Shown: in pieces, positions 12,952-18,494 of the stretch
Numbering within the stretch: position 1 is the first letter of the stretch
How the letters are laid out: every line of letters starts with the position of its first letter
Assembly: GCA_001800495.1 (NCBI GenBank)
Contig: MGVM01000004.1
Span: 1-18,494, forward strand
Length of the DNA: 18,494 nucleotides
Source: Elusimicrobia bacterium RIFOXYB2_FULL_48_7
Lineage (GTDB): Bacteria; Elusimicrobiota; Endomicrobiia; CG1-02-37-114; XYA2-FULL-39-19
Direction of reading: 5' to 3'
Position numbers and translations under genes: made by a program
The notes under the pieces: model-generated
The model's database searches: none
Told to the model about the DNA's origin: nothing
What the model saw: the letters and a program-made list of their open reading frames with translations, nothing else

Positions 12952-15621
12952 ATGAGCGAACTTAAAAAAACAATTTTCTGCGGCAAGCATGTCGCGTTGA
13001 AAGCCAACATGGTGGAATTCGGCGGGTGGAACATGCCGCTTCATTACGAAAGCGGCATAGTCAACGAGCACCTGCTCACCCGCAAGGGCGCCGGGCTTTT
13101 TGACGTTTCGCACATGGGCAGGTTTGTATTCCGCGGACCTGGCGGCCTTTCATTCCTCCAGCATGTCCTTACCAACAACGCCGCCGCCCTTGAACCGGGC
13201 AACGCGCAGTACACCATCATTCCGAATGAAACCGGCGGCGCCATAGACGACGCCTACCTCTACCGTTTCACCAAAGACGAATATATCCTTGTAGTAAACG
13301 CCGGCAACCTGGACAAGGACTGGGCTTACTTCAAACAACAGCTGAAAAATTTCAAGGGCGTGGAGATGATTGATAAGTCGCGGGAAATCGCGATGATATC
13401 TCTCCAGGGCCCAAAGTCGAAAGAAATTATCAGCCCGCTCATTGAAAGCGGAGCGCTCCCCGAGCCGATGAGAAACTGCCTGAGCATCGTTAAAATAGCC
13501 GGCGCGGAAGCGCTTGTCGCACGCACCGGCTACACCGGTGAGCCGATCTGTTTTGAATTTTTCATCAAAAACAATGATGCGTTGAAGATATGGGACTTGC
13601 TTATTGAAAAAGGCGCCGCGCCTGTAGGGCTTGGAGCCCGCGACACACTCCGGCTTGAAGCCGCTCTCCCGCTTTACGGCCACGAATTCGGCACAGACAT
13701 TGAAGGAAAGGAAATCCAGGTTTTTTCCTGCCCGCTTGCCAAATTCGCGGTGAGCTTCTCGCCTGGCAAGGGCGAGTTCGCAGGCAGGAAAGCCCTGCTG
13801 AAACAGTTTGAAGCGCTTAAACAAATCCAGCACGCGCAAAGCGCAGGCAAGAGTTCAAAAGATCTTCCGAAAATTACCAGGCCCATCGCGCTTATTGACA
13901 AGGGCGTCGCCCGCGCCGGTTACAAGGTCTTCGATTCAAACGGCCAACACGCCGGCTACATAACAAGCGGCACCACCGTTCCTTATTATAAATTCGAGGG
14001 TTCCGGGATCTCCGCGCAGCGCACCGAAGAAAAAGTGCTCCGGCCCATAGGCATGGCGCTTGTCGACAGCTCTCTCCGCGACTGGGATGAAGTCGAAATA
14101 GAGATCCGCGACAGGAAACTCAAGGCTGTGATCGTGCCCTATCACATGCGCACCGAAACGCCGCCGTACGCCCGCGCCGTAACCGCGCAGGAATACCTGA
14201 ATAAAAGGCAGTACAAATTTGACGCTTCGCGGCATTACAAGCAGAAAGCGCAGGCGCTTATCGAAAAAGCCGTGGAAAACACCGCCTGGCGCCGGAATGA
14301 ATGCGTCAACCTTATCCCTTCCGAAATGACAATCTCGCCTGCGGCGAGAATGCTTTCAATAATGGACCCGGCTTTCCGCTACGCGGAGCATAAAAAAGTA
14401 AAAGCGTTCAATGACGCAGAAGTCTTTTACTACCAGGGATGCGAATTCATAGGCGAGGTTGAGAAGCTCCTTGAGGCCGAGATGTGCGCCTATTTTGGCT
14501 GCAGGGAAGTGGAAGCGCGCGTTATCAGCGGCCAGATGGCGAACATGGTAGTTTACAGCGCCGTGATGGATTACATAAACCGCTCCGACAGAAGGAATGA
14601 ACAGCGCAGGATCAACAGGGTCTTCAACAACCATATAATCAGGGGCGGGCACCTCAGCGGCCAGCCGATGGGCGGCCTTCAGGATTTTGTTTCGCGCGAC
14701 CCGGTTACGGAAAAACCCGCCGTTGTAAATTTCCCGGTGCTCAAACATAACCCTTACATGATAGATGTTGAAGCTACCAAAAAACTTTTGGCCGAACACA
14801 AGCCGGAACTGATCATTTTCGGCAAGAGCATGGTCCTGCACCCGGAGCCCGTGGCGCAGATCAGGAAATTCATTGACGAGCAGTCAATCAAATGCGTGAT
14901 AATGTACGACATGGCGCACGTTTTAGGCCTTATCGGTCCGCATTTCCAGGAACCGTTCAAGGACGGCGCTGATATTGTCACCGGTTCCACCCACAAAACA
15001 TTTTTCGGCACGCAGAGAGGCATAATCGCCAGCAAATACGATGACAAAAATCCGGACTATGACCTTTGGGAAACGATCAGAAAGCGCACATTCCCCGGGA
15101 GTTTAAGCAATCACCACCTGGGCACGCTCCTGGGATTATTGATGGCAACCTACGAAATGAATTGCTTCAAGGATTCATACCAGAAGAGAGTCGTATCCAA
15201 CGCCAAGGCATTTGCCAGGGCGCTGCATGATACCGGAATGAAAGTCGGCGGGGACCCGGAAGTATCCTTCACCCAGACCCACCAGGTTATACTGAATATC
15301 GGCTATGCGAAGGGCCCTGAAGCCGCAAAGAAACTTGAGGATAACAATATCATAGTGAATTACCAGGCAACATCCGAGGAAGAAGGTTTTACAGCCGCAG
15401 GTTCAGTAAGAATGGGTGTTTCGGAAATGACGCGCTTCGGAATGGAGGCCGCGGATTTCAAGGCGCTTGCCCAGCTTATACACGATGCGGTGGTGGAAGG
15501 CAGGAACGTGAAGGAAGAAGTGAAGAAACTCAGGAGCAAGTTTACCGATCTAAAATTCTGCTTTGCAGACCCCTCCGGGGAATTCAACCCCCTGCTCGAA
15601 AAACTCCATAAACTAATCTAA
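12952..15621 (+). CDS. Fusion of GcvT-like aminomethyltransferase and serine hydroxymethyltransferase
   Basis: The 889-residue product joins two complete enzymes. Residues 1 to ~400 are the glycine-cleavage T-protein fold: MVEFGGWNMPLHY, SHMGRF, GGAIDD (Asp99-Asp100, around the catalytic Asp of GcvT), LQGP, RTGYTGE (191-197), GLGARDTLRLEA and AGYITSGTT. After a linker (~400-425), residues ~430-889 are a PLP-dependent SHMT: RYAE (Glu479), Tyr493-Tyr494, YDMAH (Asp653, His656), the PLP lysine in GSTHKTFFG (Lys682) and the carboxylate-binding Arg820 in VRMG. GcvT makes methylene-tetrahydrofolate from the H-protein-bound aminomethyl group, and SHMT uses it with glycine to form serine. SHMT departs from the canonical EGYPGKRYYGGC segment, which is about seven residues longer here. 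No Shine-Dalgarno is visible. The frame is unbroken. Confidence 0.92.
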   Translation: MSELKKTIFCGKHVALKANMVEFGGWNMPLHYESGIVNEHLLTRKGAGLFDVSHMGRFVFRGPGGLSFLQHVLTNNAAALEPGNAQYTIIPNETGGAIDDAYLYRFTKDEYILVVNAGNLDKDWAYFKQQLKNFKGVEMIDKSREIAMISLQGPKSKEIISPLIESGALPEPMRNCLSIVKIAGAEALVARTGYTGEPICFEFFIKNNDALKIWDLLIEKGAAPVGLGARDTLRLEAALPLYGHEFGTDIEGKEIQVFSCPLAKFAVSFSPGKGEFAGRKALLKQFEALKQIQHAQSAGKSSKDLPKITRPIALIDKGVARAGYKVFDSNGQHAGYITSGTTVPYYKFEGSGISAQRTEEKVLRPIGMALVDSSLRDWDEVEIEIRDRKLKAVIVPYHMRTETPPYARAVTAQEYLNKRQYKFDASRHYKQKAQALIEKAVENTAWRRNECVNLIPSEMTISPAARMLSIMDPAFRYAEHKKVKAFNDAEVFYYQGCEFIGEVEKLLEAEMCAYFGCREVEARVISGQMANMVVYSAVMDYINRSDRRNEQRRINRVFNNHIIRGGHLSGQPMGGLQDFVSRDPVTEKPAVVNFPVLKHNPYMIDVEATKKLLAEHKPELIIFGKSMVLHPEPVAQIRKFIDEQSIKCVIMYDMAHVLGLIGPHFQEPFKDGADIVTGSTHKTFFGTQRGIIASKYDDKNPDYDLWETIRKRTFPGSLSNHHLGTLLGLLMATYEMNCFKDSYQKRVVSNAKAFARALHDTGMKVGGDPEVSFTQTHQVILNIGYAKGPEAAKKLEDNNIIVNYQATSEEEGFTAAGSVRMGVSEMTRFGMEAADFKALAQLIHDAVVEGRNVKEEVKKLRSKFTDLKFCFADPSGEFNPLLEKLHKLI

Positions 15622-16709
15622 AAATTTACCTTCTTGCACGAAGCCCTTTCCGTTAAAGCGTATTTCACCATCGTTTTAGTTGTAGGCACTTCCGGGTTAT
15701 TAATCCTCTCAATTAACCGGCTCACGGAAAGTTTCCCCAGCTCTTTTTTGTTTATTCCGAAAGCGGTCAGCGCCGGCTCTACGTAAGAAATGGATTCCGG
15801 GCTGTCCCCGCAGGTTACCACAGAAATATCATCAGGAACGGCGATTTCCTTATCCTTCAGCGCCTTCACCGCGCCGGCAGTTATCAAATCCGAGGCGCAA
15901 AAAACCGCAGACGGCGGGGGGTTGGATTTGTCTATGAGTTTTTTCATGATTGAATAACCGTTTTCTATCTGGTTAAGTTTGTTTTCCACCGTTTTTATCG
16001 CGACAATGGTTTCGTCGTATTTCAAGCTTAAATCCGCCAGCGCCTGCTTGTACCCGGCAAATCTCTGTTCAATTGAATTGTTGTAAAGCAGTGCCCTGGG
16101 GTCATCAGTATCCGGCCACAAGTCCGCCATGAAAGCTATCCTATCGTGATTCAATGACGCCAGGTACTTGACCGCGTCATATCCTGCCTGGAAATCATCT
16201 GGAAGAATGTAGTCCATATCAACATCAGGCGTGGCTTTAAGCGAAAGCAACGGCTTGATCCGCTCGCTCACCTGCTTGTAAATGCCGTTAAGACGGGTGG
16301 CTATGATTATCAGCCCGTCTATCTTGTCGTCGCTTATCATTTCGTTAAAAAGCACGTAATTCCCGCTGAGCTCGTTCACCTTGTAGACAAAAGCCAGCCG
16401 GTGGTTGTGCGCTATGGCTTCCTCGTCGATGCCGTCAATAATGCCGGCAATGAAAGGGGAGGAGTATTTGTCTATTCCGCTGCTTACAATACAGCCGATG
16501 TTGCGCGTTTTGTTGCCGTGCAGTGGCGCGTATCTCCTGTGAACCAGGTTCTGGGCTGTTTTATCCGGCACAAAACCCAGCGCCTCAACGCTTTTCAAAA
16601 CCTTTTCCTTAGTCTTTGAACTCACGTTCGGGTGATTGTTGAGCACTCTTGAGACAGTTGAAATTACCACGCCCGCATGGCTTGCAACATGATGCATCGT
16701 AATTTTCAT
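15618..16709 (-). CDS. LacI-family transcriptional regulator
   Basis: The 363-residue product begins with a LacI helix-turn-helix, MKITMHHVASHAGVVISTVS followed by RVLNNHPNVSSKTKEKVLKSVEALGFVPD. The hinge helix is near AQNLVHRR and a periplasmic-binding-protein-like effector domain starts at TRNIGCIVS. Later segments such as DGLIIIATRL, YDAVKYLASLNHDRIAFM, PPPSAVFCASDLITAGAVKAL and DDISVVTCGD match the sugar-sensing core. CTCCT at 16718-16722 (AGGAG on this strand), 8 bases away, supports the start. The gene converges on the GcvT-SHMT fusion and their ends overlap by four bases. The effector cannot be read from sequence. Palindromes near its candidate promoter may be its operators. Confidence 0.93.
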   Translation of the reverse strand: MKITMHHVASHAGVVISTVSRVLNNHPNVSSKTKEKVLKSVEALGFVPDKTAQNLVHRRYAPLHGNKTRNIGCIVSSGIDKYSSPFIAGIIDGIDEEAIAHNHRLAFVYKVNELSGNYVLFNEMISDDKIDGLIIIATRLNGIYKQVSERIKPLLSLKATPDVDMDYILPDDFQAGYDAVKYLASLNHDRIAFMADLWPDTDDPRALLYNNSIEQRFAGYKQALADLSLKYDETIVAIKTVENKLNQIENGYSIMKKLIDKSNPPPSAVFCASDLITAGAVKALKDKEIAVPDDISVVTCGDSPESISYVEPALTAFGINKKELGKLSVSRLIERINNPEVPTTKTMVKYALTERASCKKVNF

Positions 16710-16728
16710 AACGCGTTCTCCTTTAAAT

Positions 16729-16789
16729 GTCCAAACTTGTGGTCAGTTTGGACTTCGCACTATGCTCAGTAGTTGCCGATTCATCGGCA
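16729..16789 (+). repeat. REP-like composite element, copy 1
   Basis: GTCCAAAC (16729-16736) and GTTTGGAC (16746-16753) form an 8-bp stem with a 9-base loop. Directly after it come TTCGCACTATGCTCA (16754-16768), the tetranucleotide GTAG (16769-16772), and a hairpin with stem TGCCGA/TCGGCA and loop TTCA (16774-16789). Bases 16744-16772 recur exactly in copy 2. A GTAG just before a short hairpin is the hallmark of REP sequences mobilised by RAYT transposases; no RAYT gene is in this window. The element lies upstream of the LacI gene. Confidence 0.75.
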
Positions 16790-16802
16790 TAATGATAAAT
16801 AG

Positions 16803-16843
16803 CGTATATAATATACGATATCATATCGTTTAAAAAAAGTCAA
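16803..16843 (-). promoter_or_regulatory. Candidate lacI promoter overlapped by two AT-rich palindromes
   Basis: On the minus strand, TTGACT (16838-16843) is followed after 17 bases by TATCGT (16815-16820), preceded by TG as in an extended -10. The start site would be near 16808. Two 15-bp palindromes overlap it: CGTATAT and its complement (16803-16817, central A) on the start site, and ACGATAT and its complement (16815-16829, central C) on the -10. Their placement suits repressor operators, possibly for the LacI protein itself. Neither resembles the usual LacI-family core AACGTT. Confidence 0.4.
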
Positions 16844-16857
16844 GACGATCCAGGTCA

Positions 16858-16958
16858 GTCCAAACTTGTAGCCAATTCTGTAGACGAATTGAGTTTCGTA
16901 CCATACTCAAACAGTTTGGACTTCGCACTATGCTCAGTAGCGGCGCGATTCATCGCGC
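16858..16958 (+). repeat. REP-like composite element, copy 2 (with a nested module)
   Basis: The same outer stem, GTCCAAAC (16858-16865) and GTTTGGAC (16914-16921), is followed by TTCGCACTATGCTCA (16922-16936), GTAG (16937-16940) and a hairpin with stem GCGCGA/TCGCGC and loop TTCA (16943-16958). Unlike copy 1, the outer loop holds a further module: GTAG (16868-16871), the inverted repeat CAATTC/GAATTG (16873-16891) and TTCGTACCATACTCA (16895-16909), a variant of the same 15-base box. The hairpin stem differs from copy 1 but keeps pairing. The element ends at the base before the -35 of the antitoxin promoter. Confidence 0.75.
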
Positions 16959-16996
16959 TTGACAACAATGATGCATTATGATATACTATGATATAT
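16959..16996 (+). promoter_or_regulatory. Near-consensus promoter giving a leaderless antitoxin mRNA
   Basis: TTGACA (16959-16964), a 17-base spacer and TATACT (16982-16987), with TG in the extended -10 position (16979-16980), form an almost perfect sigma-70-type promoter. The expected start site is about 16994, at or next to ATG 16995, so the mRNA would be leaderless. No Shine-Dalgarno is visible, in agreement. A 10-bp direct repeat, TATGATATAC (16977-16986) and TATGATATAT (16987-16996), covers the -10 and the start codon and could serve as the antitoxin's operator. Confidence 0.7.
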
Positions 16997-17318
16997 GGAT
17001 ATAATAAAAGAATTGGAACACTACCGGCTGGAACACCGCTTAACGCAGGCCAAGCTTGCCGAAAAGCTCGGTGTAAAACTATTGACGGTTCAAAGGTGGC
17101 TTAATAACAGCATCAAACCAGGTATAATAAACGAGCACCGTATCAAAATAATCCTCGAGGAGATAAAAGGAGCATCCCTGGAAATGAAGAAACGTTCACA
17201 GCTTGAAAGAAAAGACCCCCTGGCTTGGGAAAAACTGGGGGAATTAGGAAGAAAAATCAGTAAAGAATGGAAAAGCTCAAAGAAAAGCTGGCAATTGCTA
17301 TCGGAAAGCCGAAGGTAA
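16995..17318 (+). CDS. Helix-turn-helix antitoxin of a VapBC-like pair
   Basis: The 107-residue protein has an XRE-like helix-turn-helix at about residues 16-36 (LTQAKLAEKLGVKLLTVQRW) and a C-terminal tail GRKISKEWKSSKKSWQLLSE ending in SRR. That tail resembles the toxin-wrapping tails of VapB-type antitoxins. Three bases separate its stop from the PIN toxin. It should bind and block the toxin and repress its own promoter, which fits the direct repeat over the -10. The start at 16995 has no Shine-Dalgarno but sits on the predicted transcription start. An XRE-type antitoxin with a PIN toxin is less common than AbrB- or MetJ/Arc-type VapB. The pairing is by context. Confidence 0.75.
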   Translation: MDIIKELEHYRLEHRLTQAKLAEKLGVKLLTVQRWLNNSIKPGIINEHRIKIILEEIKGASLEMKKRSQLERKDPLAWEKLGELGRKISKEWKSSKKSWQLLSESRR

Positions 17319-17321
17319 AAC

Positions 17322-17741
17322 ATGTATTGTCTTGATGCGAGCGTAATCGTTAATTCATTTTTTCCAAAAGAGCAGAACAGCCAGTTCAGCTCGAAGTTAA
17401 TGCAAAATATCCGGGTTTCACAAGCCGTTGTCTACCTGCCCGAGATAGTCCTGCCGGAAATCAGCTCTGCAATAGCGCGCGGCACGGACAATCCTGAACT
17501 TGCAATGGAATTTGTTGAGCAAATTCTAAAGGTCCCCACCTTTATTTTCATTCCGGTTGAAAGGGATATCTCCTTTCTCGCATCAGAAATAGCGGCAGAA
17601 TGCAGGTTAAAAGGCGCCGACTCAATTTATGTAGCAACAGCGAAATACTTTGACGTACCACTTGTAACCCTGGATTCTGATCAAAGAGAAAAAGCCCGGA
17701 AGCTGATCAAGGTTTTCCATCCGAAAGAAATAACCCCGTAG
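17322..17741 (+). CDS. PIN-domain ribonuclease toxin (VapC-like)
   Basis: The 139-residue length and motifs fit VapC toxins, Mg2+-dependent RNases that cut tRNA or rRNA when freed from their antitoxin. The acidic residues are in place: Asp5 in MYCLDASVIV, Glu46 in LPEIVLPEISSA, Asp100 in KGADSIYVATA, and Asp118/Asp120 in TLDSDQ. GAAGG (17311-17315) precedes ATG 17322 by 6 bases and overlaps the end of the antitoxin gene, so translation is probably coupled. The stop codon TAG is part of the GTAG of the REP-like element at 17738. The RNA target is unknown. Confidence 0.85.
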   Translation: MYCLDASVIVNSFFPKEQNSQFSSKLMQNIRVSQAVVYLPEIVLPEISSAIARGTDNPELAMEFVEQILKVPTFIFIPVERDISFLASEIAAECRLKGADSIYVATAKYFDVPLVTLDSDQREKARKLIKVFHPKEITP

Positions 17742-17785
17742 TTGCCAATTTATTGGTTCATTCATGTAGTTGCCGATTTATCGGC
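17738..17785 (+). repeat. Two further GTAG-hairpin REP-like units
   Basis: Unit 3 has GTAG (17738-17741), then GCCAA (17744-17748), loop TTTA and TTGGT, closed by a G-T wobble. Unit 4 has GTAG (17766-17769), then GCCGA (17772-17776), loop TTTA (17777-17780) and TCGGC (17781-17785). Both keep GTAG, TT and a 5-bp stem with a TTTA loop, matching the TTCA-loop hairpins of copies 1 and 2. They lack the 15-base TTCG box. Unit 3 supplies the PIN toxin's stop codon. Confidence 0.7.
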
Positions 17786-17828
17786 TCCGTAATTTGAAAA
17801 TTTCTCGGTCTCATACGTCTAAATCTTT

Positions 17829-17902
17829 GGAGGCGAAAAATGATATGCCAAAGACCAAAGACCAAAGACCAAAGACCAAAGACCACTCTCCCCGCCCGCT
17901 AA
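17829..17902 (+). repeat. Heptanucleotide tandem repeat behind an out-of-frame RBS and ATG
   Basis: Five perfect 7-bp units CCAAAGA run from 17848 to 17882, followed by CCA. Upstream lie GGAGG (17829-17833) and ATG 17840, 6 bases apart, plus a second ATG at 17845. From ATG 17840 translation stops at TAA 17900-17902, and the frame from ATG 17845 also closes early. Seven is not a multiple of three, so each unit gained or lost changes the frame. Loss of one unit would place ATG 17840 in frame with the response regulator; gain of one would do so for ATG 17845. Confidence 0.8.
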
Positions 17903-18494
17903 CAGAAAAACCATTCTCACCATAGACGACGAACAGCAAATCTGTGAATTCATAAAACTGTGTTTCAAACACAAATACAACGTAATCACAGCCAACAGCG
18001 CCGAAGAAGGCCGTGAAAAACTCGCCCAAAACAAGGTAGACCTGCTGTTCCTGGACTACCAGATGCCCGGAACAGACGGTATAACCTTGCTTAAACAGCT
18101 TAGAACCCAGCCAGAATACAAAAACCTGCTTATTATCATGATAACCGGTCACAGCTGCTGCGAAGTGATGAAGGAACTGCTTTATCACGACAGGGTATGT
18201 TGCATAGAAAAACCGTTTAGGGTCTATGAACTGGTAAATATCGCTTCCTGGAAAATGAATGAAGACCGTTTAAACTGCGATAAAATAACCGAAGACAAGT
18301 TTTCCGATAATAAATACCTCGCGGTTGACAAAATCCGCAGGTATATAAGGGAAGCATACCCCAACCCGCACCTCTGCCCGAAATCCATAAGAAAAAGAAT
18401 AGGAATCAGTATACCCCGCATGAACCGGCTGTTCAAGGAGATGATGGCGCACACGCCAATGGAGCACCTGGACATGTACCGGGTGAAAAGGGCA
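17844..18494 (+). CDS. Response regulator with AraC-type output domain, 3' end cut, no normal in-frame start
   Basis: The frame opens after TGA 17841-17843 and runs off the window. From about 17913 it encodes a receiver domain: TIDDEQ (acidic pocket), LLFLDYQMPGTDG with the phospho-acceptor Asp at 18054-18056, MITGH (the Thr switch) and IEKPF (the Lys). From about 18320 an AraC-type HTH follows (VDKIRRYIREAYPNPHL, then IRKRIGISIPRMNRLFKEMM). It would respond to a sensor kinase and bind DNA. The first in-frame ATG/GTG/TTG is ATG 18063, past the phospho-acceptor, so the receiver cannot start conventionally. The RBS and ATG at 17829-17842 are out of frame because of the heptamer repeat. Options are a phase-off gene, a rare ATT/ATA start, or a sequencing slip. 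Confidence 0.8.

Noticed and set aside
13150..13839. 229-codon open frame on the minus strand opposite the GcvT domain
   Set aside because: The + strand encodes conserved GcvT motifs throughout, and no ribosome binding site or motif supports the minus frame.
12952..15621. Two separate genes joined by a sequencing frameshift
   Set aside because: Both domains share one continuous frame with a coherent linker at about residues 400-425 and no stop or start signal between them.
16729..16958. CRISPR array
   Set aside because: There are only two copies of the 29-bp core, they are 168 bases apart with unequal intervals and internal hairpins, and no cas gene is present. REP-like elements fit better.
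1..18494. tRNA, rRNA or known riboswitch genes
   Set aside because: I looked through the gaps for cloverleaf features such as a GTTCRA T-loop with matching arms and saw none. A covariance-model scan was not possible.

Overview
The window looks like the replication-origin region of a bacterial chromosome followed by metabolic genes and a small accessory tail. Overall G+C looks near 50% by eye, and most starts carry purine-rich Shine-Dalgarno sites. The gene set (dnaA, dnaN, a DUF721/DciA-like gene, gyrB, a YacL-type PIN/TRAM gene, ispD, gyrA) is purely bacterial. GyrB carries the long insertion known from the E. coli protein. The archease gene, the TrpB2-type tryptophan synthase beta chain and the GcvT-SHMT fusion suggest an uncultivated, deep-branching Gram-negative lineage of the Omnitrophota/Elusimicrobiota kind. 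That placement is a guess and not shown by the sequence.

Layout. Positions 1-4966 hold the 3' part of dnaA, a 227-base spacer with degenerate DnaA-box-like sites (candidate oriC), dnaN, a DciA-like gene and gyrB, all on the + strand. recF, often found between dnaN and gyrB, is absent. Positions 4994-9679 hold a tightly packed run: PIN/TRAM membrane protein, ispD (1-base overlap), gyrA (starts right after the ispD stop) and archease (overlaps gyrA by 29 bases). Positions 9705-11502 encode two membrane-anchored proteins: a Pro/Ala linker with a beta-sandwich-like domain, and a long coiled coil. Positions 11544-15621 encode TrpB2 and an 889-residue fusion of a complete GcvT-like aminomethyltransferase with a divergent serine hydroxymethyltransferase. 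A LacI-family regulator converges on this fusion from the minus strand.

The tail (16710-18494) is accessory in character. It has REP-like elements in which a GTAG tetranucleotide precedes short hairpins whose stems vary in sequence but keep pairing. It also has a near-consensus promoter that predicts a leaderless mRNA for an HTH antitoxin, followed by a PIN-domain toxin. Last comes a response regulator with an AraC-type output domain, cut by the window end. No conventional start codon opens its receiver domain in frame. A well-placed Shine-Dalgarno and ATG lie upstream, but a 7-bp tandem repeat puts them out of frame, and loss of one unit would restore the frame. This suggests phase variation.

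Working together: the dnaA-gyrA block supplies replication initiation, the sliding clamp, helicase-loading support and DNA gyrase, with ispD contributing to isoprenoid synthesis. The GcvT-SHMT fusion would join methylene-tetrahydrofolate formation from glycine to serine synthesis. The neighbouring TrpB2 uses serine-type substrates, so the two may form a small glycine-serine-tryptophan module (inference).
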